A stretch of DNA of 64,000 bases from Piscicola geometra (Eukaryota > Annelida > Clitellata > Hirudinida > Piscicolidae). The position numbers and the translations under genes were made by a program. Position 1 is the first letter of the stretch; every line of letters starts with the position of its first letter. The notes under the pieces are model-generated. The model worked only from the letters and a program-made list of their open reading frames with translations, ran no database searches and had not been told where the DNA came from. The stretch covers positions 13,233,383 through 13,297,382 of the forward strand of contig OX030955.1 of assembly GCA_943735955.1 (NCBI GenBank), in the 5' to 3' direction. Positions 45,001-60,000 of this stretch are shown here, piece after piece.

Positions 45001-48000
45001 AGTGCCGACTACTGTATCAATGATGACAACAGAATCAACAAGTGTGCCAACTGCTGTATCGACAACAGTGCCGACTACTGTATCAATGATGACAACAGAA
45101 TCAACAAGTGTGCCAACTGCTGTATCGACAACAGTGCCGACTACTGTATCAATGATGACAACAGAATCAACAAGTGTGCCAACTGCTGTATCGACAACAG
45201 CGCCGACTACTGTATCAATGATGACAACAGAATCAACAAGTGTGCCAACTGCTGTATCGACAACAGTGCTGACTACTGTATCAATGATGACAACAGAATC
45301 AACAAGTGTGCCAACTGCTGTATCGACAACAGTGCCGACTACTGTATCAATGATGACAACAGAGTCAACGAGTGTGCCAACTGCTGTATCGACAACAGTG
45401 CCGACTACTGTATCAATGATGACAACAGAATCAACAAGTGTGCCAACTGCTTTATCGACAACAGTGCCGACTACTGTATCAAGGATGACAACAGAATCAA
45501 CAAGTGTGCCAACTGCTGTATCGACAACAGTGCGGACTACTGTATCAATGATGACAACAGAATCAACAAGTGTGCCAACAACTGTATCGACAACAGTGCC
45601 GACTACTGTATCAATGATGAAAACAGAATCAACAAGTGTGCCAACTGCTGTATCGACAACAGTGCCGACTACTGTATCAATGATGACAACAGAATCAACA
45701 AGTGTGCCAACTGCTGTATTGACAACAGTGCCGACTATTGTATCAATGATGACAACAGAATCAACAAGTGTGCCAACTGCTGTATCGACAACAGTGCCGA
45801 CTACTGTATCAATGATGACAACAGAATCAACAAGTGTGCCAACTGCTGTATCGACAACAGTGCCGACTACTGTATCAATGATGACAACAGAATCAACAAG
45901 TGTGCCAACTGCTGTATCGACAACAGCGCCGACTACTGTATCAATGATGACAACAGAATCAACAAGTGTGCCAACTGCTGTATCGACAACAGTGCCGACT
46001 ACTGTATCAATGATGACAACAGAATCAACAAGTGTGCCAACTGCTGTATCGACAACAGCGCCGACTACTGTATCAATGATGACAACAGAATCAACAAGTG
46101 GGCCAACTGCTGTATCGACAACAGTGCCGACTACTGTATCAATGATGACAACAGAATCAACAAGTGTGCCAACTGCTGTATCGACAACAGTGCCGACTAC
46201 TGTATCAATGATGACAACAGAATCAACAAGTGTGCCAACTGCTGTATCGACAACAGTGCCGACTACTGTATCAATGATGACAACAGAATCAACAAGTGTG
46301 CCAACTGCTGTATCGACAACAGTACGGACTACTGTATCAATGATGACAACAGAATCAACAAGTGTGCCAACAACTGTATCGACAACAGTGCCGACTACTG
46401 TATCAATGATGAAAACAGAATCAACAAGTGTGCCAACTGCTGTATCGACAACAGTGCCGACTACTGTATCAATGATGACAACAGAATCAACAAGTGTGCC
46501 AACTGCTGTATCGACAACAGTGCCGACTATTGTATCAATGATTACAACAGAATCAACAAGTGTGCCAACTGCTGTATCGACAACAGTGCCAACTACTGTA
46601 TCAATGATGACAACAGAATCAACAAGTGTGCCAACTGCTGTATCGACAACAGTGCCGACTACTGTATCAATGATGACAACAGAATCAACAAGTGTGCCAA
46701 CTGCTGTATCGACAACAGTGCCGACTACTGTATCAATGATGACAGCAGAATCAACAAGTGTGCCAACTGCTGTATCGACAACAGCGCCGACTACTGTATC
46801 AATGATGACAACAGAATCAACAAGTGTGCCAACTGCTGTATCGACAACAGTGCCGACTACTGTATCAATGATGACAACAGAATCAACAAGTGTGCCAACT
46901 GCTGTATCGACAACAGTGCCGACTACTGTATCAATGATGACAACAGAATCAACAAGTGTGCCAACTGCTGTATCGACAACAGTGCCGACTACTGTATCAA
47001 TGATGACAACAGAATCAACAAGTGTGCCAACTGCTGTATCGACAACAGCGCCGACTACTGTATCAATGATGACAACAGAATCAACAAGTGTGCCAACTGC
47101 TGTATCGACAACAGTGCCGACTACTGTATCAATGATGACAACAGATTCAACAAGTGTGCCAACTGCTGTATCGACAACAGCGCACACTACTGTATCAATG
47201 ATGACAACAGAATCAACAAGTGTGCCAACTGCTGTATCGACAACAGTGCCGACTACTGTATCAATGATGACAACAGAATCAACAAGTGTGCCAACTGCTG
47301 TATCGACAACAGTGCCGACTACTGTATCAATGATGACAACAGAATCAACAAGTGTGCCAACTGCTGTATCGACAACAGTGCCGACTACTGTATCAATGAT
47401 GACAACAGAATCAACAAGTGTGCCAACTGCTGTATCGACAACAGTACGGACTACTGTATCAATGATGACAACAGAATCAACAAGTGTGCCAACAACTGTA
47501 TCGACAACAGTGCCGACTACTGTATCAATGATGAAAACAGAATCAACAAGTGTGCCAACTGCTGTATCGACAACAGTGCCGACTACTGTATCAATGATGA
47601 CAACAGAATCAACAAGTGTGCCAACTGCTGTATCGACAACAGTGCCGACTATTGTATCAATGATGACAACAGAATCAACAAGTGTGCCAACTGCTGTATC
47701 GACAACAGTGCCGACTACTGTATCAATGATGACAACAGAATCAACAAGTGTGCCAACTGCTGTATCGACAACAGTGCCGACTACTGTATCAATGATGACA
47801 ACAGAATCAACAAGTGTGCCAACTGCTGTATCGACAACAGTGCCGACTACTGTATCAATGATGACAACAGAATCAACAAGTGTGCCAACTGCTGTATCGA
47901 CAACAGCGCTGACTACTGTATCAATGATGACAACAGAATCAACAAGTGTGCCAACTGCTGTATCGACAACAGTGCCGACTACTGTATCAATGATGACAAC

Positions 48001-51000
48001 AGAATCAACAAGTGTGCCAACTGCTGTATCGACAACAGCGTCGACTACTGTATCAATGATGACAACAGAATCAACAAGTGTGCCAACTGCTGTATCGACA
48101 ACAGTGCCGACTACTGTATCAATGATGACAACAGAATCAACAAGTGTGCCAACTGCTGTATCGACAACAGTGCCGACTACTGTATCAATGATGACAACAG
48201 AATCAACAAGTGTGCCAACTGCTGAATCGACAACAGTGCCGACTACTGTATTAATGATGACAACAGAATCAACAAGTGTGCCAACTGCTGTATCGACAAC
48301 AGTGCCGACTACTGTATCAATGATGAAAACAGAATCAACAAGTGTGCCAACTGCTGTATCGACAACAGTGCCGACTACTGTATCAATGATGACAACAGAA
48401 TCAACAAGTGTGCCAACTGCTGTATCGACAACAGCGCCGACTACTGTATCAATGATGACAACAGAATCAACAAGTGTGCCAACTGCTGTATCGACAACAG
48501 TGCCGACTACTGTTTCAATGATGACAACAGAATCAACAAGTGTGCCAACTGCTGTATCGACAACAGTGCCGACTACTGTATCAATGATGACAACAGAATC
48601 AACAAGTGTGCCAACTGCTGTATCGACAACAGCGCCGACTACTGTATCAATGATGACAACAGAATCAACAAGTGTGCCAACTGCTGTATCGACAACAGTG
48701 CCGACTACTGTATCAATGATGACAACAGAATCAACAAGTGTGCCAACTGCTGTATCGACAACAGCGCCGACTACTGTATCAATGATGACAACAGAATCAA
48801 CAAGTGGGCCAACTGCTGTATCGACAACAGTGCCGACTACTGTATCAATGATGACAACAGAATCAACAAGTGTGCCAACTGCTGTATCGACAACAGTGCC
48901 GACTACTGTATCAATGATGACAACAGAATCAACAAGTGTGCCAACTGCTGTATCGACAACAGCGCCGACTACTGTATCAATGATGACAACAGAATCAACA
49001 AGTGTGCCAACTGCTGTATCGACAACAGTGCCGACTACTGTATCAATGATGACAACAGATTCAACAAGTGTGCCAACTGCTGTATCGACAACAGCGCACA
49101 CTACTGTATCAATGATGACAACAGAATCAACAAGTGTGCCAACTGCTGTATCGACAACAGTGCCGACTACTGTATCAATGATGACAACAGAATCAACAAG
49201 TGTGCATACTGCTGTATCGACAACAGTGCCGACTACTGTATCAATGATGACAACAGAATCAACAAGTGTGCCAACTGCTGTATCGACAACAGTGCCGACT
49301 ACTGTATCAATGATGACAACAGAATCAACAAGTGTGCCAACTGCTGTATCGACAACAGTACGGACTACTGTATCAATGATGACAACAGAATCAACAAGTT
49401 TGCCAACAACTGTATCGACAACAGTGCCGACTACTGTATCAATGATGAAAACAGAATCAACAAGTGTGCCAACTGCTGTATCGACAACAGTGCCGACTAC
49501 TGTATCAATGATGACAACAGAATCAACAAGTGTGCCAACTGCTGTATCGACAACAGTGCCGACTATTGTATCAATGATGACAACAGAATCAACAAGTGTG
49601 CCAACTGCTGTATCGACAACAGTGCCGACTACTGTATCAATGATGACAACAGAATCAACAAGTGTGCCAACTGCTGTATCGACAACAGTGCCGACTACTG
49701 TATCAATGATGACAACAGAATCAACAAGTGTGCCAACTGCTGTATCGACAACAGTGCCGACTACTGTATCAATGATGACAACAGAATCAACAAGTGTGCC
49801 AACTGCTGTATCGACAACAGCGCTGACTACTGTATCAATGATGACAACAGAATCAACAAGTGTGCCAACTGCTGTATCGACAACAGTGCCGACTACTGTA
49901 TCAATGATGACAACAGAATCAACAAGTGTGCCAACTGCTGTATCGACAACAGCGTCGACTACTGTATCAATGATGACAACAGAATCAACAAGTGTGCCAA
50001 CTGCTGTATCGACAACAGTGCCGACTACTGTATCAATGATGACAACAGAATCAACAAGTGTGCCAACTGCTGTATCGACAACAGTGCCGACTACTGTATC
50101 AATGATGACAACAGAATCAACAAGTGTGCCAACTGCTGAATCGACAACAGTGCCGACTACTGTATTAATGATGACAACAGAATCAACAAGTGTGCCAACT
50201 GCTGTATCGACAACAGTGCCGACTACTGTATCAATGATGAAAACAGAATCAACAAGTGTGCCAACTGCTGTATCGACAACAGTGCCGACTACTGTATCAA
50301 TGATGACAACAGAATCAACAAGTGTGCCAACTGCTGTATCGACAACAGCGCCGACTACTGTATCAATGATGACAACAGAATCAACAAGTGTGCCAACTGC
50401 TGTATCGACAACAGTGCCGACTACTGTATCAATGATGACAACAGAATCAACAAGTGTGCCAACTGCTGTATCGACAACAGTGCCGACTACTGTATCAATG
50501 ATGACAACAGAATCAACAAGTGTGCCAACTGCTGTATCGACAACAGCGCCGACTACTGTATCAATGATGACAACAGAATCAACAAGTGTGCCAACTGCTG
50601 TATCGACAACAGTGCCGACTACTGTATCAATGATGACAACAGAATCAACAAGTGTGCCAACTGCTGTATCGACAACAGCGCCGACTACTGTATCAATGAT
50701 GACAACAGAATCAACAAGTGGGCCAACTGCTGTATCGACAACAGTGCCGACTACTGTATCAATGATGACAACAGAATCAACAAGTGTGCCAACTGCTGTA
50801 TCGACAACAGTGCCGACTACTGTATCAATGATGACAACAGAATCAACAAGTGTGCCAACTGCTGTATCGACAACAGTGCCGACTACTGTATCAATGATGA
50901 CAACAGAATCAACAAGTGTGCCAACTGCTGTATCGACAACAGTACGGACTACTGTATCAATGATGACAACAGAATCAACAAGTGTGCCAACAACTGTATC

Positions 51001-54000
51001 GACAACAGTGCCGACTACTGTATCAATGATGAAAACAGAATCAACAAGTGTGCCAACTGCTGTATCGACAACAGTGCCGACTACTGTATCAATGATGACA
51101 ACAGAATCAACAAGTGTGCCAACTGCTGTATCGACAACAGTGCCGACTATTGTATCAATGATTACAACAGAATCAACAAGTGTGCCAACTGCTGTATCGA
51201 CAACAGTGCCAACTACTGTATCAATGATGACAACAGAATCAACAAGTGTGCCAACTGCTGTATCGACAACAGTGCCGACTACTGTATCAATGATGACAAC
51301 AGAATCAACAAGTGTGCCAACTGCTGTATCGACAACAGTGCCGACTACTGTATCAATGATGACAGCAGAATCAACAAGTGTGCCAACTGCTGTATCGACA
51401 ACAGCGCCGACTACTGTATCAATGATGACAACAGAATCAACAAGTGTGCCAACTGCTGTATCGACAACAGTGCCGACTACTGTATCAATGATGACAACAG
51501 AATCAACAAGTGTGCCAACTGCTGTATCGACAACAGTGCCGACTACTGTATCAATGATGACAACAGAATCAACAAGTGTGCCAACTGCTGTATCGACAAC
51601 AGTGCCGACTACTGTATCAATGATGACAACAGAATCAACAAGTGTGCCAACTGCTGTATCGACAACAGCGCCGACTACTGTATCAATGATGACAACAGAA
51701 TCAACAAGTGTGCCAACTGCTGTATCGACAACAGTGCCGACTACTGTATCAATGATGACAACAGAATCAACAAGTGTGCCAACTGCTGTATCGACAACAG
51801 CGCACACTACTGTATCAATGATGACAACAGAATCAACAAGTGTGCCAACTGCTGTATCGACAACAGTGCCGACTACTGTATCAATGATGACAACAGAATC
51901 AACAAGTGTGCCAACTGCTGTATCGACAACAGTGCCGACTACTGTATCAATGATGACAACAGAATCAACAAGTGTGCCAACTGCTGTATCGACAACAGTG
52001 CCGACTACTGTATCAATGATGACAACAGAATCAACAAGTGTGCCAACTGCTGTATCGACAACAGTACGGACTACTGTATCAATGATGACAACAGAATCAA
52101 CAAGTGTGCCAACAACTGTATCGACAACAGTGCCGACTACTGTATCAATGATGAAAACAGAATCAACAAGTGTGCCAACTGCTGTATCGACAACAGTGCC
52201 GACTACTGTATCAATGATGACAACAGAATCAACAAGTGTGCCAACTGCTGTATCGACAACAGTGCCGACTATTGTATCAATGATGACAACAGAATCAACA
52301 AGTGTGCCAACTGCTGTATCGACCACAGTGCCGACTACTGTATCAATGATGAAAACAGAATCAACAAGTGTGCCAACTGCTGTATCGACAGCAGTGCCGA
52401 CTACTGTATCAATGATGACAACAGAATCAACAAGTGTGCCAACAACTGTATCGACAATAGTGCCGACTACTGTATCAATGATGAAAACAGAATCAACAAG
52501 TGTGCCAACAACTGTATCGACAACAGTGCCGACTACTGTATCAATGATGAAAACAGAATCAACAAGTGTGCCAACTGCTGTATCGACAACAGTGCCGACT
52601 ACTGTATCAATGATGACAACAGAATCAACAAGTGTGCCAACTGCTGTATCGACAACAGCGCCGACTACTGTATCAATGATGACAACAGAATCAACAAGTG
52701 TGCCAACTGCTGTATCGACAACAGTGCCGACTACTGTATCAATGATGACAACAGAATCAACAAGTGTGCCAACTGCTGTATCGACAACAGTGCCGACTAC
52801 TGTATCAATGATGACAACAGAATCAACAAGTGTGCCAACTGCTGTATCGACAACAGTGCCGACTACTGTATCAATGATGACAACAGAATCAACAAGTGTG
52901 CCAACTGCTGTATCGACAACAGTGCCGACTACTGTATCAATGATGACAACAGAATCAACAAGTGTGCCAACTGCTGTATCGACAACAGTGCCGACTACTG
53001 TATCAATGATGACAACAGAATCAACAAGTGTGCCAACTGCTGTATCGACAACAGTGCCGACTACTGTATTAATGATGACAACAGAATCAACAAGTGTGCC
53101 AATTGCTGTATCGACAACAGTGCCGACTACTGTATCAATGATGACAACAGAATCAACAAGTGTGCCAACTGCTGTATCGACAGCAGTGCCGACTACTGTA
53201 TCAATGATGACAACAGAATCAACAAGTGTACCAACAACTGTATCGACAATAGTGCCGACTACTGTATCAATGATGAAAACAGAATCAACAAGTGTGCCAA
53301 CAACTGTATCGACAACAGTGCCGACTACTGTATCAATGATGAAAACAGAATCAACAAGTGTGCCAACTGCTGTATCGACAACAGTGCCGACTACTGTATC
53401 AATGATGACAACAGAATCAACAAGTGTGCCAACTGCTGTATCGACAACAGTGCCGACTATTGTATCAATGATGACAACAGAATCAACAAGTGTGCCAACT
53501 GCTGTATCGACAACAGTGCCGACTACTGTATCAATGATGACAACAGAATCAACAAGTGTGCCAACTGCTGTATCGACAACAGTGCCGACTACTGTATCAA
53601 TGATGACAACAGAATCAACAAGTGTGCCAACTGCTGTATCGACAACAGTGCCGACTACTGTATCAATGATGACAACAGAATCAACAAGTGTGCCAACTGC
53701 TGTATCGACAACAGCGCCGACTACTGTATCAATGATGACAACAGAATCAACAAGTGTGCCAACTGCTGTATCGACAACAGTGCCGACTACTGTATCAATG
53801 ATGACAACAGAATCAACAAGTGTGCCAACTGCTGTATCGACAACAGTGCCGACTACTGTATCAATGATGACAACAGAATCAACAAGTGTGCCAACTGCTG
53901 TATCGACAACAGCGCCGACTACTGTATCAATGATGACAACAGAATCAACAAGTGTGCCAACTGCTGTATCGACAACAGTGCCGACTACTGTATCAATGAT

Positions 54001-57000
54001 GACAACAGAATCAACAAGTGTGCCAACTGCTGTATCGACAACAGCGCCGACTACTGTATCAATGATGACAACAGAATCAACAAGTGGGCCAACTGCTGTA
54101 TCGACAACAGTGCCGACTACTGTATCAATGATGACAACAGAATCAACAAGTGTGCCAACTGCTGTATCGACAACAGTGCCGACTACTGTATCAATGATGA
54201 CAACAGAATCAACAAGTGTGCCAACTGCTGTATCGACAACAGTGCCGACTACTGTATCAATGATGACAACAGAATCAACAAGTGTGCCAACTGCTGTATC
54301 GACAACAGTACGGACTACTGTATCAATGATGACAACAGAATCAACAAGTGTGCCAACAACTGTATCGACAACAGTGCCGACTACTGTATCAATGATGAAA
54401 ACAGAATCAACAAGTGTGCCAACTGCTGTATCGACAACAGTGCCGACTACTGTATCAATGATGACAACAGAATCAACAAGTGTGCCAACTGCTGTATCGA
54501 CAACAGTGCCGACTATTGTATCAATGATTACAACAGAATCAACAAGTGTGCCAACTGCTGTATCGACAACAGTGCCAACTACTGTATCAATGATGACAAC
54601 AGAATCAACAAGTGTGCCAACTGCTGTATCGACAACAGTGCCGACTACTGTATCAATGATGACAACAGAATCAACAAGTGTGCCAACTGCTGTATCGACA
54701 ACAGTGCCGACTACTGTATCAATGATGACAGCAGAATCAACAAGTGTGCCAACTGCTGTATCGACAACAGCGCCGACTACTGTATCAATGATGACAACAG
54801 AATCAACAAGTGTGCCAACTGCTGTATCGACAACAGTGCCGACTACTGTATCAATGATGACAACAGAATCAACAAGTGTGCCAACTGCTGTATCGACAAC
54901 AGTGCCGACTACTGTATCAATGATGACAACAGAATCAACAAGTGTGCCAACTGCTGTATCGACAACAGTGCCGACTACTGTATCAATGATGACAACAGAA
55001 TCAACAAGTGTGCCAACTGCTGTATCGACAACAGCGCCGACTACTGTATCAATGATGACAACAGAATCAACAAGTGTGCCAACTGCTGTATCGACAACAG
55101 TGCCGACTACTGTATCAATGATGACAACAGAATCAACAAGTGTGCCAACTGCTGTATCGACAACAGCGCACACTACTGTATCAATGATGACAACAGAATC
55201 AACAAGTGTGCCAACTGCTGTATCGACAACAGTGCCGACTACTGTATCAATGATGACAACAGAATCAACAAGTGTGCCAACTGCTGTATCGACAACAGTG
55301 CCGACTACTGTATCAATGATGACAACAGAATCAACAAGTGTGCCAACTGCTGTATCGACAACAGTGCCGACTACTGTATCAATGATGACAACAGAATCAA
55401 CAAGTGTGCCAACTGCTGTATCGACAACAGTACGGACTACTGTATCAATGATGACAACAGAATCAACAAGTGTGCCAACAACTGTATCGACAACAGTGCC
55501 GACTACTGTATCAATGATGAAAACAGAATCAACAAGTGTGCCAACTGCTGTATCGACAACAGTGCCGACTACTGTATCAATGATGACAACAGAATCAACA
55601 AGTGTGCCAACTGCTGTATCGACAACAGTGCCGACTATTGTATCAATGATGACAACAGAATCAACAAGTGTGCCAACTGCTGTATCGACCACAGTGCCGA
55701 CTACTGTATCAATGATGAAAACAGAATCAACAAGTGTGCCAACTGCTGTATCGACAGCAGTGCCGACTACTGTATCAATGATGACAACAGAATCAACAAG
55801 TGTGCCAACAACTGTATCGACAATAGTGCCGACTACTGTATCAATGATGAAAACAGAATCAACAAGTGTGCCAACAACTGTATCGACAACAGTGCCGACT
55901 ACTGTATCAATGATGAAAACAGAATCAACAAGTGTGCCAACTGCTGTATCGACAACAGTGCCGACTACTGTATCAATGATGACAACAGAATCAACAAGTG
56001 TGCCAACTGCTGTATCGACAACAGCGCCGACTACTGTATCAATGATGACAACAGAATCAACAAGTGTGCCAACTGCTGTATCGACAACAGTGCCGACTAC
56101 TGTATCAATGATGACAACAGAATCAACAAGTGTGCCAACTGCTGTATCGACAACAGTGCCGACTACTGTATCAATGATGACAACAGAATCAACAAGTGTG
56201 CCAACTGCTGTATCGACAACAGTGCCGACTACTGTATCAATGATGACAACAGAATCAACAAGTGTGCCAACTGCTGTATCGACAACAGTGCCGACTACTG
56301 TATCAATGATGACAACAGAATCAACAAGTGTGCCAACTGCTGTATCGACAACAGTGCCGACTACTGTATCAATGATGACAACAGAATCAACAAGTGTGCC
56401 AACTGCTGTATCGACAACAGTGCCGACTACTGTATTAATGATGACAACAGAATCAACAAGTGTGCCAATTGCTGTATCGACAACAGTGCCGACTACTGTA
56501 TCAATGATGACAACAGAATCAACAAGTGTGCCAACTGCTGTATCGACAGCAGTGCCGACTACTGTATCAATGATGACAACAGAATCAACAAGTGTACCAA
56601 CAACTGTATCGACAATAGTGCCGACTACTGTATCAATGATGAAAACAGAATCAACAAGTGTGCCAACAACTGTATCGACAACAGTGCCGACTACTGTATC
56701 AATGATGAAAACAGAATCAACAAGTGTGCCAACTGCTGTATCGACAACAGTGCCGACTACTGTATCAATGATGACAACAGAATCAACAAGTGTGCCAACT
56801 GCTGTATCGACAACAGTGCCGACTATTGTATCAATGATGACAACAGAATCAACAAGTGTGCCAACTGCTGTATCGACAACAGTGCCGACTACTGTATCAA
56901 TGATGACAACAGAATCAACAAGTGTGCCAACTGCTGTATCGACAACAGTGCCGACTACTGTATCAATGATGACAACAGAATCAACAAGTGTGCCAACTGC

Positions 57001-60000
57001 TGTATCGACAACAGTGCCGACTACTGTATCAATGATGACAACAGAATCAACAAGTGTGCCAACTGCTGTATCGACAACAGCGCCGACTACTGTATCAATG
57101 ATGACAACAGAATCAACAAGTGTGCCAACTGCTGTATCGACAACAGTGCCGACTACTGTATCAATGATGACAACAGAATCAACAAGTGTGCCAACTGCTG
57201 TATCGACAACAGCGCCGACTACTGTATCAATGATGACAACAGAATCAACAAGTGTGCCAACTGCTGTATCGACAACAGTGCCGACTACTGTATCAATGAT
57301 GACAACAGAATCAACAAGTGTGCCAACTGCTGTATCGACAACAGTGCCGACTACTGTATCAATGATGACAACAGAATCAACAAGTGTGCCAACTGCTGTA
57401 TCGACAACAGTGCCGACTATTGTATCAATGATGACAACAGAATCAACAAGTGTGCCAACTGCTGTATCGACAACAGTGCCGACTACTGTATCAATGATGA
57501 CAACAGAATCAACAAGTGTGCCAACTGCTGTATCGACAACAGTGCCGACTACTGTATCAATGATGACAACAGAATCAACAAGTGTGCCAACTGCTGTATC
57601 GACAACAGTGCCGACTACTGTATCAATGATGACAACAGAATCAACAAGTGTGCCAACTGCTGTATCGACAACAGCGCCGACTACTGTATCAATGATGACA
57701 ACAGAATCAACAAGTGTGCCAACAACTGTATCGACAACAGTGCCGACTACTGTATCAATGATGAAAACAGAATCAACAAGTGTGCCAACTGCTGTATCGA
57801 CAACAGTGCCGACTACTGTATCAATGATGACAACAGAATCAACAAGTGTGCCAACTGCTGTATCGACAACAGTGCCGACTATTGTATCAATGATGACAAC
57901 AGAATCAACAAGTGTGCCAACTGCTGTATCGACAACAGTGCCGACTACTGTATCAATGATGACAACAGAATCAACAAGTGTGCCAACTGCTGTATCGACA
58001 ACAGTGCCGACTACTGTATCAATGATGACAACAGAATCAACAAGTGTGCCAACTGCTGTATCGACAACAGTGCCGACTACTGTATCAATGATGACAACAG
58101 AATCAACAAGTGTGCCAACTGCTGTATCGACAACAGCGCCGACTACTGTATCAATGATGACAACAGAATCAACAAGTGTGCCAACTGCTGTATCGACAAC
58201 AGTGCCGACTACTGTATCAATGATGACAACAGAATCAACAAGTGTGCCAACTGCTGTATCGACAACAGCGCCGACTACTGTATCAATGATGACAACAGAA
58301 TCAACAAGTGTGCCAACTGCTGTATCGACAACAGTGCCGACTACTGTATCAATGATGACAACAGAATCAACAAGTGTGCCAACTGCTGTATCGACAACAG
58401 TGCCGACTACTGTATCAATGATGACAACAGAATCAACAAGTGTGCCAACTGCTGTATCGACAACAGTGCCGACTACTGTATCAATGATGACAACAGAATC
58501 AACAAGTGTGCCAACTGCTGTATCGACAACAGTGCCGACTACTGTATCAATGATGACAACAGAATCAACAAGTGTGCCAACTGCTGTATCGACAACAGTG
58601 CCGACTACTGTATTAATGATGACAACAGAATCAACAAGTGTGCCAACTGCTGTATCGACAACAGTGCCGACTACTGTATCAATGATGACAACAGAATCAA
58701 CAAGTGTGCCAACTGCTGTATCGACAGCAGTGCCGACTACTGTATCAATGATGACAACAGAATCAACAAGTGTGCCAACAACTGTATCGACAATAGTGCC
58801 GACTACTGTATCAATGATGAAAACAGAATCAACAAGTGTGCCAACTGCTGTATCGACAACAGTGCCGACTACTGTATCAATGATGACAACAGAATCAACA
58901 AGTGTGCCAACTGCTGTATCGACAACAGTGCCGACTACTGTATCAATGATGACAACAGAATCAACAAGTGTGCCAACTGCTGTATCGACAACAGTGCCGA
59001 CTACTGTATCAATGATGACAACAGAATCAACAAGTGTGCCAACTGCTGTATCGACAACAGTGCCGACTACTGTATCAATGATGACAACAGAATCAACAAG
59101 TGTGCCAACTGCTGTTTCGACAACAGTGCCGACTACTGTATCAATGATGACAACAGAATCAACAAGTGTACCAACTGCTGTATCGACAACAGTACCGACT
59201 ACTGTATCAATGATGACAACAAAATCAACAAGTGTGCCAACTGCTGTATCGACAACAGTGCCGACTACTGTATCAATGATGACAACAGAATCAACAAGTG
59301 TGCCAACTGCTGTATCGACAACAGTGCCGACTACTGTATCAATGATGACAACAGAATCAACAAGTGTGCCAACTGCTGTATCGACAACAGTGCCGACTAA
59401 TGTATCAATGATGACAACAGAATCAACAAGTGTGCCAACTGCTGTATCGACAACAGTGCCGACTACTGTATCATTGATGACAACAGAATCAACAAGTGTG
59501 CCAACTGCTGTATCGACAACAGTGCCGACTACTGTATCAATGATGACAACAGAATCAACAAGTGTGCCAACTGCTGTATCGACAACAGTGCCGACTACTG
59601 TATCAATGATGACAACAGAATCAACAAGTGTGCCAACTGCTGTATCGACAACAGTACGGACTACTGTATCAATGATGACAACAGAATCAACAAGTGTGCC
59701 AACAACTGTATCGACAACAGTGCCGACTACTGTATCAATGATGAAAACAGAATCAACAAGTGTGCCAACTGCTGTATCGACAACAGTGCCGACTACTGTA
59801 TCAATGATGACAACAGAATCAACAAGTGTGCCAACTGCTGTTTCGAAAACAGTGCCGACTATTGTATCAATGATGACAACAGAATCAACAAGTGTGCCAA
59901 CTGCTGTATCGACAACAGTGCCGACTACTGTATCAATGATGACAACAGAATCAACAAGTGTGCCAACTGCTGTATCGACAACAGTGCCGACTACTGTATC

